From Theristus sp. LFF4_11 (taxonomy: Eukaryota; Nematoda; Chromadorea; Monhysterida; Xyalidae), in contig JASANC010004693.1 in the NCBI GenBank assembly GCA_030248135.1, positions 62,001-126,000 of the forward strand: a stretch of 64,000 bases of DNA, read 5' to 3'. The translations under genes and the position numbers were made by a program. Of this stretch, positions 25,601 through 37,400 are shown one piece after another (position 1 is the stretch's first letter; each line of letters begins with the position of its first letter). Under the pieces are notes generated by a model. The model had not been told where the DNA came from and did not search any database. It saw only the letters and a list, made by a program, of their open reading frames with translations.

Positions 25601-28600
25601 GCTAGACGAACTCATAACCACTGTTGGTTTTTGCATGACGAGCAATGATTGGTTGCCACAGTTCGATGCGTCCATTCAGCGCGCCACCGAATAGACACCC
25701 AATCTTTTTGGGAGAAAACCAACTGCATCAGTTGCGGTCAACGCACGCAAGTGGAAGAATAAAGCTTCCGCGGTCAAATCAAACAAGAGCAAGAAACCAC
25801 CTCTAATCTTGAATTGCACTCGATTCTGAGCGTTGTGCTCGTTTGGAGTTTCGTGATTTCTTTGACGTTCGTCTAAACTCGTCGATTGACGGTCGTGGTG
25901 ATGTCCGAAATGGTCTTGCTCCCTTGCGCCTAATTTGTAATCGACTTCAATCACTTTCGTTGGTTGCGCGGCGGGCTAAAATGAAAAAAATGTGAAAATA
26001 CAGTCACAGAAACGGTAAAAGCAGTGTGCCCAGAATCAACAAGCTCGCCCAAAGCAGCAGTCATTCAACTTTAGAATGAGATGCAGTAATCATTAAAAAA
26101 ACACCAATAACAAGAGCACAAATCACTGAATCGTACGATTTGCACAAGTTCTCTTTTTTCGGTCTGGCCTGTCCAACATTATGCAGAATTGACGTAGCCT
26201 CCAGTGAACTATTTTATATTACGAAATACCGTTTCGGTTGAACATTCAGAATTTTAAAGATTTCGGTGGTCTGACTTCATGACTGATACAAAACAATACA
26301 ATCAAGCCACGCACGGTGTACACCATCCAATCAATCAACAAAAGTCAACCAAAGCGCACGCCCACCTTTGCACCGCCGTCTTCTTCCGTGCTCGTCTCCA
26401 GCACAATCTCCACGTCCTCGTCCAATCTCGTTTTTCGCCCTTTCACCCGTCTCTCCGTTGATCTCGCCAACTTCGCCAGTTTCACCGATGTGCCACGAAC
26501 GCCACGTTCAGTGCCGTCGCCAGCAGCAGCTATTGGCGGTGAAATCGCCGCCTTTGTTCGCTTCCGCGCTTTCGACTTTGTCGTCGACTTCGCCAGCTTT
26601 GTTGCGCCACTGCTGCTGATGGCGGCCAACCGTGTACCGCTGTGAGCGGCGTCCAGCAGCTGGCTTGAGCTGCAACTACTGCTACAGGGTGCGCGGCGTT
26701 CGCGTAGGTTGTACGGAGTGGTGGACGCCCGTGGTCGGTCGACAAAACTTGTTGGTGTCTTCGCAGGTTTGTTTTTCCTTTTTTCTACAACACCTACAGC
26801 CGCTGGCGGTGGAACGGGCGAGCAGCGGCCTTTTGGAGGTTTTCGTTGGAACATCGAGTACACCGGAGTGGAATGCTTTGTTGCTGTGGTGGCGGTTTTC
26901 GGTGGTTGGTTGGTGGTGTCACGTGTCGGGTGGAGGACGGATTTGTCCTGAAAAAATGCGCAAAACTCGATTTACTGAGTTGAATACAGCCTTCCTTTGG
27001 AACAGGGTGCACGGAAATTGTCAGACTTGTCGACGAAATTTTGCCTGATCATCCATTCATTGGTAACTAAACGGTGATAGTGAAATTCAACGGAGTGGTT
27101 GCGTAAGCTGGTGTAGCCAACTACCAATCAAGCACTTCATTATCAAATCCAGCCAATAAGACAGCATCAAGAGAGGAAAAATTTCTGAAAAAAATGAAAA
27201 AAATGAAAAAAAGAGACAGATTTCTGTGCATGAAAAAATATATTAATAAATTGTGCATTTCGATCTGTTTCGTCGGCTCAGAACCGATGTATTTCATTTA
27301 CCCGTCCATGAAATCAAACCGATCAGCGACGACACAACAATTTCGAAAAACTGCCCAAAAAAATAGAACCACACGCACATCTGTAATCGTGTTGCCCAAA
27401 TCGTCCTGCTCTGCTTTGCCCTTTCCTTTGCCAAACATCGAAAAGTATTTCTTTCCGACTTCAGGAACTGGCGTCGTCTTTCGGGCTGCTTTTTTGCTGG
27501 AGCCGAGTTTTTTCTTTTTTCCATCGCTTCTCATCGACTGTTGTTCTATGATTCCCACCGACTCTGGAAACCAGAAATGGACAATGCAGTTCTTTTACTT
27601 ACTAAGAGGCCGATTTTTTGAGTGCGATATTTCTCCGGAACACGGGTGGCCGCGTGCTGAATAACGCACGCATGACAAGAGTGCGTGGGTCATAGAATAT
27701 TGAAGAATAATTGATCTTCACTCCATTCAAGAACACTAATTGCACCGTAATTTGATCAGTTTGCGCACGGGAGTTAGAACGACGCCTGGGTGTACATAAA
27801 CAAACAAAACGAAATGCCGTTTCCGCCCTAACCCTCCAATAAGAGCGCTGCGTAGCGCGGCGTCGGCGGGCGACTGCTGGACGCGGCCGACTCGCATTCG
27901 GTCTCGACCAAGTCCAAATCGATCAGCGGTGTTGCGTCTCTGTCCGCCAACGTCGCCGTCGCATCGCTGTCCGTGCTCAGCTCCACCACCGGCGTATCAA
28001 TGGCGATCGTTTTGGGACTCAACGTCTCGATTGTTTTGTCCGGGTCGGGCGTTTCGTTGGACTCGTCGTCTCGGTCGCCGACGCCGCGAGTTTCGCTTGA
28101 CTCCTGGTCTTGGCCGGGCGCCACGGTCGAGTTGTACGTTTCATCGGGCTCCTTGTCTTGGTCGCGCGTCTTTTCGGACTCCTGGTTTTGGCCGGGCGCT
28201 TCTGTGGACTCAATGCGCGGCTCGTCGGTTTCCACGGATTTACCGTTCTGGTCAAGGCTTTGTATGGACTCCTTGTCTCGGTCGTGTGCTTCAATGAGTG
28301 ACTGCTGGTTTTCGGCCGGATCGAGGACACCAAACTCGCAGCTTGCACCTGAGCTGTCCGACTCCGACGACAGCGACGAGTCATGTTTCGGTGGCGGTAA
28401 TACGCTCAGTTTTCGCGTGCACTTCGTGAATGTTCGTGTCGTCGTCGTCGATTTTGGCGGCAAATTCAAATGTTCACCATTGGTGGAATTCGAATTGGAT
28501 TGGTCGGTTTGTCTTTGTTCGGTTTCTTCTGGCGTCTGTTGGTCCTCGGAGCTGTCGCGCTGGAATGAGAACAAAAAAAAACGTGAAACAGAAACATACA

Positions 28601-31600
28601 TTTCACACGCTGTATCACATCAACAAGTGAACGACCAATTATTATCTTTTACTGGGGCTCCGACACTTCGAGACTCAAAGCACACACAACGACAACCAAC
28701 AACAGCATGATGACGCTGCCCTCTGCAGTGCACCAGCCATCTGTTCTGGTGATCGAAGTGAAGGTCGAACTCTAAAAACTCGGCGCGTACACGTTTCAAC
28801 CTTGTTAACGCTTCAGGTGCAACAGCGTTCATTTGCGGTATGTATGATAGCAACAATCGCCTTGCTTTGCCAAATAAAATCTTCAAAAGACTTGAGAAGC
28901 AGAAAAAAGACCCAACCGCAACGCGGAACACGGTGGAGCGGCGAGTTCGTCTGCGTCGCTTTTGTTCGTCCGTCATTGTCCGTGCCGTCGGTCGACAGTC
29001 GTCGCTGTCGAGACTCGACACGCTCGCGAATCGCAACGCCGCACCATTTGGCGCCACTACGGCGGCGGTCTCGAGTGGAAAACTGCTCATGTCATGCTCG
29101 GGCTCGGCTACGGTAGATTGGCTAGTAGAGTGCTCCGGCTGGCGCGGCTCTTGTGCTCGTTGTTTTTCTGACGGTGCATTTGTAGTTGACGTTCTAACTG
29201 AGGTTGTTGTTGCTGTTACGGTGGTTGAACAATCGTCCAATTGCACGGCATTGGCATGTTCGATTTGCTGCGCTTCGTTTCGCTCTTCTTTTCGTGGACT
29301 TTCTTCGTCGTTCAGTTGAATTGGCTGCACGGGCGGTAAGAGATTACCGTCACTGTCGCGCAGCATTCGAACCGTCTGCAATGTTTGCAGGATTGTCTCA
29401 TTTAACCGATGAATCTAATCAAAATTCGTAAAAATAAGTCCAGTTATTATTGCTACTGTGTCTGCATGTATCTCGACCGAAAGATACGAAAGTACATAAA
29501 AAACGCTCACAGGTTAAAAATTCATTCCCTCCAAAACTTCCAAAACCAAAAAACGAACAAAAAACAACCACAACAACACCGCAGTACCATTCCGCCGCGG
29601 TCTTCCGGCATCTTGCAGACGCCCTCTGCCTTTTCCTGCCGCGGCGTGATCTCGATGACGGCCGTCCTGTTCAGCGCGAATCTCGGTTTTCGTTTCGTCT
29701 CAATCGTCGGCGTCCTCGCCGCTCGCATCGCGCGCCGCACCGCTGATTGGCGGTATTTCAAAGATGCTCGTCGCTGATTGGTTGCAGAGGTGACAGTGGA
29801 CGTGTTGCTGTCCGTGCTGGCGCGAGCGTTGCTAATATTGTTGTTGTTGTTGTTGTTTTGATGACGACGCATTATTGACTTTTTGATCAGCTGCGGTGTG
29901 AAGTTTTCATAGACGATCTTGCGCTTCGGTTGCCGCATCACCGGCAGCTTGGCAATGTGGGCTGATCGCTCGTTGGAGCTGATAAGACAGAGAATAAACA
30001 GCAGAAATTACGAGTTTAAACAAGAAATTCGTCTAGATCAGCACAGTTTTATAGCACAATCAGCTGACTGGCTGCATTCAGAAGCTCTTGCGTTGATTGG
30101 CTATGCTTTTGAATTTGAAATGGACTAATTAACTGGACGTTATGCAGCTCAATCAGCGTGCCAGATTCGAAATGTTTCGCTGGTGTGATTTGTGCACATT
30201 GACAAATACAGCCATCTAAGAATACAGACTAGGCATTCCATGAAAAAGTGCTCAGTCAAAATAAAACGCAAAATAAAAGAAAACCCGCAGACTTTTTGCT
30301 GGAACCAGCAAAAGGAACCGAACACGAACCCGAGAAAAGAACGGCGACCCCGACAAAGCCGCATCGGCCTTTGGCGTTCGCTCCGTTGCTCAATCGAACT
30401 AGATGGAAAAGGAAAGGCGGTGTTGTGTGCTTGTTCGTCACTTGGATGAACATCGGTTCGAGTGTTTTCATTGTTTTCGTTTGTTTCTTCAACATTCGAC
30501 TGCACCACAGAGCTTGCATTCAATTTGACACCATTATCCATTTCAGCATTCGGTCTACTTGTCTCTGTTTGGTTCACATGTTCATCGATCGGGACTGGCT
30601 CGGTGAATTCGGTGGAATTACCACTGGCATTGCTGTCCGTTTCCGTAACGGCTGGAAAGAAAGTATGGAAATAAACATTGAATCAAATTGCAATAACAGA
30701 CAACAGAGAGCGAAAACCAGAACTGAAACAAAACAAAAAAATATTTAAAAAAAACACAGAAAACCAGCCTCAACCTGATTCAGGGGGGATTTGGTTGTTT
30801 TGGTCTTGGTCCTCACGCCAGCAGCGACGTTCAACGGTTTCAGTCGGCACGGGTCCTTGCTGTTCGTTGTGTTCGGTTTCGCAGTTCCACCGTTCACTAC
30901 CATCGTCGAAATTTTCGGCCTCTATTGACTCGACTGCTGCTAACACCTGGATTGAAGTGGGTTATTATCAGGTTTTATAGGAGTTGACGAGTAAAAGAGT
31001 AGACTTTTTGAATAGAAAATTCGAACTACATTCCATAAATGCACTGTGAGAGAAGTGGATACCTCAAGATCAAACGCGTTCGTTTGCATTTCTTGCTCAT
31101 TTGGCTTGTCCACCTTTGGCTTTGCGACAACACCACCATTGTCTGTTTTGTCGTCCCCAGTAGTGTTGCTTTCCTTTTCGACTTGTACAGCTTGTTCTGC
31201 CTGAAAATCGAGAAAATTTTTTTGGTCATGGTCTGAAATTTGTGCACAACCAGGACCAGGTGAAGATACAAACAAACAAGCCTTGTAACTGTACTGAAAA
31301 AAAATTGATAAAACAATATCTTCGATCTAATATTGCAGTCACAAGCGACCGTGCAATACATGCAAACACATGTCATATTTAGGGTTGGCATGGGAAAAAT
31401 ACCGGTTTCTTACCGGCAAAAAGCGTGTTTCTATACGCGTTTTTCCCAGGCGAAAAAATTGGAAATTAAAAAAACGGGAAAGCGGTTGCGCACGACAACC
31501 ACCACACGTTTCAGGAACAGCACACATGACGTCATTTCAGTCTGACACACGTTCGAATACCAAGGCTATCTACCTGCGTGTGGTCGTGTTCAAAGCCGAG

Positions 31601-34489
31601 CACGCCGAGTAAATGCGGCGCGAAACGTCGCACCAGAAACTCGGGCACCACCGGCAACAATTCCGGATCATTCCAGACGGACGGCCCCAACAGCGCTGCT
31701 GGTTCGCTGATTGGCTCGTTTCGATTGGCGACGCTAGTCGATGGCGGGCACGAGGACCAGGTGTTGGCACTGGCAACGGCGTCGACGTATTCGGACTAAA
31801 ATGGACGAAAAAAACACGAACGTGGCTTTTGTGATTCACAAAGTCAGCTGCAAAATGACGATCCAATCAGCGGATCTGCCTGTTCACTAGTGGTTTACCG
31901 GAGTAGTTGTTGTAAGGCCAATATTCATGGACACAAAATTTGTCCGGCACGTCACGTCTCATTCATGCAGCCAAAAACAGCAATCCAGCACATCAACATT
32001 ATCTTTAGATTACGTGCTTCTTCATACAAGCATTCATACATGTCGTGCCGTGACGTGACGAGAGTTGACGGATTGCACTTGCAAATTGCAAATAAAGAAA
32101 AGATAGAAATTGCAACAAAAATCAATTGGAAAGCAAAAACCAACAAAAAACCTCCCAAAACGAACGCAAACGCACACCAGCGCCGCTCACCGACAACACC
32201 TCAATCGCGTCACTCGGAGGCACGCGTCCGTCAGTGATGCTCGTCTTCTGGCGTGTCGCGTGCGTGCCGCGCTGCTCCGAACAGCTGCCATCATTGCCGT
32301 CGTCCGTCTGCTTCCGGCGCTTCGACGCTTTCCTCGATCGCGGCTCATCCTCGTGCTCGGCCGATGCGTGAACGATCGCGTACGTCCGCCAGCGGCGATG
32401 AGACGGAAACACGCAGAATGGATCGTTTCGCTTGTCGTCGTCGTCGTCGTGTCGCGGCGACGTCGTCGCGATCATCTCTAGCGGGTCACGCATGAAACGG
32501 CGAGACGGTTGTGATGGTGGTGGCTCAACGAGTGTCTTCTTCAAAGTTGCTGCTGTTGTCGCCGACGTCGATGATGCGTGCGATTTTGGCTGACGATCGA
32601 AAATAGTGGACGGCACAGAGTACTGCTCGAATGTGGGTGGTGATCGTTCGCCCGCAGAGCTGTCACCACTAATGTCGAAGACTGCGTGGCGATCTTCTTG
32701 CTGATAGCTGGCTTCTCGTGGCATCATCGGTGATTTCGATCGAGTCAAATGGTCGGTTTTTGGCGCCTGGTTTACGGTGCTCGCGTCACGAATGGTAGCG
32801 GGCTGAGGCTGCAACAATTGAGGGCGTTTTTGTGATTGGCCTGTTTGGGAACACTTTTTAGATGCAAATTAAGGAATCGCGAGCTAGAAATAGACCCCGA
32901 AAAATGCTCCCGTGCACAACACAACTGATGTTCGCTGATTGGTCGCGAATTGCATATAAACAGCCAATCAGAGCGCGCGCGGCAAATCAGAGGTTACAGA
33001 AACAGTCCCTGTTTGGAGAACAAATCAACCACGCAACCGACCGAATTGTGGCGTTGTGTGTGTATTTGAGTGTTCGTTCTTGTTGCCGGTGACCGCTCAA
33101 CTGATGAAATGGCATTCATCGGTTTCGGCGCACTTTGCTGGCTAGAACCGTTCACTAGCTGAGCGTCAAACAAGCTGCTACTATTGTTGTCGGCTTTGAC
33201 GCCGCTGTTGTCGGTCGAATTCGAAAGGTCCTCCGCATGCCCGTGTTCCACGCTCGACTGCTCGAATCGCAGCGTGTTTTCGTCTGCAATGGACATCAGG
33301 ATGAGAAGCATTTGCAGTAGTGCTTGGTAGTAGATACGCAAACACACAATCATGTTGCATGGTCACTAACAGACAGACACAAACACATTCCCGAATTACC
33401 ATGCGGTGTGCAGTCTGATTGTCTTGTTGTCCCAGTGACATGGTGTTGAACACACGAGTAGAAGTTCAGTCGAGCTATAAATTATCGGAAATCAGCTGAT
33501 TTGTTGGTGATCACGGTATGCATGATTTCCGTGAAAACCAAATCCCCCTGAAATGCCTGCACAGACAGCATGCATCACCTGATCACCAACCAATTAGCAA
33601 ATTACCTGTAATTTAGAGTTCGACTGTACATTATCACCCAACTAAAGCGGATTGCGGTTGAGCAGAGTTGATTGATTGCATGACCTTGTTTTTCAAGCTT
33701 CGGCCACCCATAGAACTCGAGTGTGTGTACCTGACTGCGATCGCGATGGTGGTGATGCGGATATTTTCGACAATCTACCAGCCGTGTGGCGTTTGTGTTC
33801 GTCAGCGGTTCCATCTGGCAGTGGAAGGCGTCGTCGGCCGGCTTGCAAACGTGAACCTGCCCTTGCTCTGCTTTCGGATGCTGAAAAAGCATTGTCAAGG
33901 GTTAGAACATCGGGAACATCAATAAACAACCAATCAAATACACTAGCAAATTGTCCATATGCGCTGATAGAGAGAACGGGACAAAGAAGTGAAACGTTTC
34001 CATTCCAGCCAACAACAAAGAAAACAAACTTCTCTCGGTCTCTTTCGTGACGACGACCTTCGGAATCGACCGGATCAACGATGAAGGTGGCCCTCCTGCT
34101 GGCACTGGCCCTTCATTCACTTTAACGTTGCTGTCTCGCTCACGTATTGGCGACGAATCTGCCTGCTGTTGTTGGCGTTTGTTGTCGTTGTGTTGTTTGG
34201 TTTTGTGGTCGTCTTTTAGAAATGTTAGACTCTCTCTAAACGACACGCTCGGACTGGTCGGCGTGGGAAGAGTTTGCTGCGAGAGCGAGAATGTTTGATC
34301 AAGACTAGCTGACGGCGTCGTCGATCCGAACATTGCCTGCTGCTCCACGTCCTTTATGATGACAATGTGGTTTGCTTTTTTGATTTTGCGACTGTTCTGC
34401 GGCTTTTTCGTGTTGTCTTTGTCGTGCAACGACGCCGACGCTTGTTTCTTTTTCAGCAATGATTTCGCTCGTTCTTCGTTTGTGTTCAT
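15360..34489 (-). CDS. ATAD5: ATAD5/Elg1-like RFC large subunit (PCNA unloader), about 25 exons
   Basis: Exons, 5' to 3': 34489-34030, 33880-33731, 33283-33102, 32808-32191, 31795-31574, 31200-31063, 30946-30775, 30651-30330, 29978-29588, 29375-28917, 28559-27833, 27563-27379, 26947-26366, 25975-25801, 22826-22644, 22282-22070, 21747-21581, 21233-21034, 18594-18393, 18183-18090, 17777-17680, 17278-17060, about 16668-16460, 16176-15961, 15530-15360. All join in phase except the 3' edge of the exon near 16.5 kb. The product is about 2,240 residues, longer than human ATAD5 (about 1,844). The family forms an RFC-like complex that removes PCNA from DNA after replication. Seen: a long low-complexity Ser/Thr/Gln N-terminus, QWTEAFKPRRASELCV (family WTEKYQP box), Walker A GPNGIGKS, ELGSNCARS (sensor-side helix, family EVNASS), Walker B ILLDEVDILFEG, an RFC-type helical lid and a C-terminal KRR..HYF-like block. 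The start ATG at 34489 is the first of its frame. Confidence 0.9.
15721..15886. mobile_element. Palindromic 166-bp MITE, copy 1 (last ATAD5 intron)
   Basis: Nearly the whole element is one inverted repeat. The left end is CAGTCGAACTCTAAATTATA with GGCAATCAGCTGA after it, and the right end is the imperfect reverse complement ending GAGTTTGACTG. The centre holds GCATGC blocks and a GC-rich loop. The right arm contains CCAATCAG. No ORF. Confidence 0.75.
16770..16860. repeat. (CA)n/(TG)n microsatellites
   Basis: Imperfect CA runs at 16770-16800 and a TG run at 16822-16845, in an ATAD5-like intron. Confidence 0.85.
17060..17777 (-). CDS. ATAD5: ATAD5-like lid-domain exons
   Basis: Exon 17777-17680 (DECDTVAQLDAIGIDFELV) and exon 17278-17060 (LICTHAGRCLLRPEQVAAVL then NGDFRRTLLQLQ) form the helical lid seen in RFC1/ATAD5, where the second helix reads D.R..I..LQ.W. 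Both exons are phase 0 to phase 0 at their shared junction. Confidence 0.88.
18090..18594 (-). CDS. ATAD5: ATAD5-like Walker B exons
   Basis: Exon 18594-18393 ends HDKHTVILLDE and exon 18183-18090 continues VDILFEGEESFWSMV and TPIILTCK. Together they form the Walker B acidic pair and the sensor-1 strand (human: ILFEEVDVIF and RPVILTTND). The RFC-box Asn/Asp after the strand is replaced here by a Lys-Asp junction. A low-complexity Pro/Ser insert precedes Walker B. The intron upstream of 18594 holds the nested transposons at 18734-20913. Confidence 0.92.
18234..18376 (+). repeat. 145-bp dispersed repeat, copy 2 (ATAD5 intron)
   Basis: CTTTTTATGTGGAAATTCAA at the start, GCGTCATGCATGAAACAG and TTTACCTATCTATGCGCGC further on. 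The same blocks in the same order occur in the three other copies. Confidence 0.7.
19024..20284 (-). mobile_element. hAT element copy 1, defective, 8-bp target duplication
   Basis: Ends are TAGGGATGGATCC ... GGCTCCATCCCTA, flanked by CCCGCGAT on both sides (19016-19023 and 20285-20292), a perfect 8-bp duplication diagnostic of hAT insertion. Sub-terminal regions are tandem GGATCCGG/CCGGAATCC repeats. The minus strand holds only the C-terminal part of a transposase. It is inserted inside the mariner-like element. Confidence 0.92.
19276..19746 (-). pseudogene. hAT transposase C-terminal dimerisation domain, copy 1
   Basis: The open frame ends in the classical hAT dimerisation block: LDFWRLNSSKYPKLSTIA, then VANERMFSEARQVF, then LSTQNAEKVMFL. 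An in-frame TGA just upstream (in the DPxFKK stretch) separates it from more transposase-like sequence (TLLTSIDTRFRALF). The N-terminal zinc finger and catalytic core are missing, so it is non-functional. Confidence 0.9.
20536..20690 (+). pseudogene. Remnant helix-turn-helix of a mariner-like transposase
   Basis: VKWTAEQRVWCAIWWEQS and FSAVTRQFRVKF resemble the N-terminal HTH found in many arthropod-type mariner-like transposases (EERVFILE.Y....S...V.R.F...F). The frame decays within 60 codons and no DDE domain follows. Confidence 0.55.
21034..22282 (-). CDS. ATAD5: ATAD5-like core ATPase exons: WTEKYQP box, Walker A and following helix
   Basis: Exon 22282-22070 carries QWTEAFKPRRASELCV, the RFC-clade box, then VVGWLHQWTDRL. 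Exon 21747-21581 has an acidic run (DSESDFDDDDDD, as before the P-loop in ATAD5) and MLLAGPNGIGKSAM. The P-loop is GPNGIGKS instead of the usual GPxGxGKT, with Ser for Thr, which still coordinates Mg2+. Exon 21233-21034 gives VHALCHEHGLNVIELGSN and ARSAKQAEPLLRGATHSH, matching VYACAQELGFKIFEVNASS and the helix that follows in human ATAD5. Confidence 0.93.
25801..34489 (-). CDS. ATAD5: ATAD5-like N-terminal low-complexity half (14 exons)
   Basis: Fourteen exons give about 1,590 residues before the AAA+ part. They are rich in Ser, Thr, Gln, Asn, Asp and Arg with almost no predicted fold. Human ATAD5 also has a long disordered N-terminus, but this one is longer and I cannot align it. Short aromatic-basic motifs stand out: VGKKYFSMFGKGKGK (exon 27563-27379) and VYSMFQRKPPK (exon 26947-26366). 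They could contact PCNA or partners, but they match no PIP box exactly. Exon 31795-31574 is the most fold-like piece (WNDPELLPVVPEFLVRRF). Several exons encode Ser/Asp/Glu repeats of the pattern PGQxQES (28559-27833). Confidence 0.8.
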
Positions 34490-37400
34490 TTTTGTTCTGT
34501 TCGGAAAACCAAACGAATCTTCTGAAAAATCAATCTATTTTACATTACATGGTATTTAGGAAAAAGTGTGATGCCGATTTTTTTGAATTCGACATTTTTT
34601 CTCTGACATGCTCTCTGAAAACCTCATTTTTGGCACATTTTTCGAAAGTTCAACAAAAATTTTCTTTGACATTACCTTGTAAAGCCGTCAGCCTGTAAAA
34701 CGATTTTGGACCGTTTTACAGATTGATTTTAGGCTTCAATAACTTCTGCGATGAAGTTTTTGAGCATCGCAAAGCTTGGCGTATTATTTCAGATGCAGGA
34801 CAATGTGGCATTTCGCTCCACATTGTGAATTCTGAGCGCCCGAGCTGCACTGTCTGCAAGCGCCACTTTGTTTGGTTGCTGTTTCGTGTCGTGTCGTGGC
34901 GTCGTCATCATAATTGATCGAATTTCAAGCCGGTAAGCTCCCATTCCATTCAGTTGAGCTGGGCGGGGATAATTAGTGGCGTTGTGCGGGTCAAAGCTAG
35001 AGTTGTTATCAATACAATCTCAAAACACAGGAACATAAAAAAATTCATTCTTTGGTAAATTTTCTGCTGCATTGGAAAAGACAGGAGAGTCCGCCCAGCC
35101 GCCAGCACTCTTTGTTTTGTTTTGTTTTGTTTTGAAACATGTTCAATTGAATGTCATTGCGTTTTTGTTTTGAATCACATGTGCTCTTTTGTGCGACGTT
35201 TCGTGTTGTTTTCTTTTTTTCTTGTATCTGGTGCAAGTGTGTGTCCATGTCACAGCTCTTTTTATCTCGCGTTTTTCTGTGTGCTCTTGTGGCTTTTGTG
35301 TTCAGGGCATTCTTTTTGTTAACTAGCACTGTTACTTGCTTGCTGTTGCTCATCACTTGCTGTTAGCTGTATTTGGGATTGCACAGGAAAAACAAGAAGA
35401 GCCCATGAACAAAAAATAAATAAAAAATAAAAAATAAAAAAATAACAAAATAACAAAAAATAACAAAAAAAGAAGGAAAAAAAAGAAAAAAAAACAAGTG
35501 AGAGAAAAACTGTGATGAAGAAAAGAAAAGCAACTGTGCCGTGTTTGTTTTGCTTTCTCTTGCTTGATTTAATCGTGCCTGAATGTCAATCGTGGCCGTT
35601 GTGCGCTGTCTGATGTTGTCGGTTCGTGATCGCGCTATTTTATTTATTTCTTCTCTCAAGCTTCAATTGTGTTTGCGCGTTTTTTTAACATTCATTGTTT
35701 CTGACTGTCGACGGTTGGTTTTATTTTGTGGATTTTGTTTCTTTGTGTGAATACCCGGGCAGTCATCTGCCCATTCGTTTGCATCGACTTTTTGCTTGCT
35801 TTCATTCATGCATTCACCAATTTCATCAATAATCTTGTGTTTCTTTAGGTTTTTTTTGTGACATCAATTGTGTTTGTTTTGCATAATGGAAGTTTTGTGA
35901 ATGTGTTGATGTGAACTGGCCGTGAGGCTTACAAATAAACTTGAACTTGAACTTGAACTACTAGCAGTTGACCCGTGCCTACGGCCCGGGTAAGAAATGT
36001 TTGCGATTTTGTTAATATTATCTTTCTTATTAAACGTGACCCAATACGCGTTTGCACGCACAGATGGAGAAAATGTTTCATGGCTGCGCGGCAATTTTAA
36101 ATGAGCAAAAACTTAACGTATTCTGACAACAGATTCGTGCAAGAAATTGAGAAAAAACAGTCAGAATGTTTTCTCACTAAACAAAATTTATTTTAATTCA
36201 TATTCGAACAACATTTTTTCATTGTGCGGCTTTTCCACACATCATTCAACATTACTAAGCCTCCTTCGTACGAAAAGATAATAGCAAGGTGCATCCGCGG
36301 ATTTATCGACATTTATTTGCTTGTTTTCTTGGAACTGGAAACGTGTTGATTTTTCTAACCAAGGCTTTCATGCGTTTAATTCGTTGATACCGTTTATTGT
36401 TTGGGGCAAGCGTTCCGCTTTTAGTTTGAGAACCACCCGCTTTTCAAAATTCAAACGTTTCAATTGTTTGTTTTCAAGCTTTTCGATCCGGTGTCAATTC
36501 TATGTCAAAAATGATTCTTTTATAACTCTGTTTCACTGATTTTGCAATCGCTGAGAAATTTCTTCCAAACTATCTAGATATTTGAATTTGCTGCTCCCGG
36601 AGTCGATGCAATCGCCGTGTCCGTCATTTCATTTTAAACTTGATTCCAAAAATATGTGAAGTTTATTTTGAAAGGAAATTTCAGCGAAAATAACGACTGA
36701 AACAACGAAAATATATTCATGATATCACAATTGGAAACTTCAAACTGTCAACCGGAGTGAGAAAGGGGGAAACCGTCATTGAAATAGTGAATAGTAAAAA
36801 TCAAATACAACAAAAAGTATGTTCAATATGAGCAACACATAAGCAAATTCATCTCCATCAGATTTTGATCCCAACGAGACTGAAAACAGGTAAAAATGCA
36901 GTAAAACATACATTTTGAGTACTTTTTCACAAGATATAGCTTTGATCCATTGTCAATCATTTTCAGACAAAAAAAGTTATAATCTGTTGAAATTATGCAC
37001 TTTTTGAAACCATTAAAATTGAAAGCATGAAAAAGTATAATGCAATTGTGGTGAAAATGCAATGAGAAATTAGCAGTTGGAAATCTGCCGAAATCAATTG
37101 AGAAAAGAAAATAATACAACAGGAAAGGAATTCTGTGAGACTCCATTAAACATCGCGCACTGCATTTTTTGCGTTGGAGATCCAATGCAAAATCAAATCC
37201 AGACTTTTTTATCAGTTAACGTTTGCAAACTAAAACGAATGTTTCCAAATGTTGGATTATTTCTCAGAATCACCGGATTTCGAACAGCGTTACATATCTA
37301 TGCGATACATAGTAATAACTACAGTGTATACTTTAAAATCACACGTGAACTCATTCAAAACTTGATGCAGCAGAGATGAAAACTAAATTGTGCCTATTTA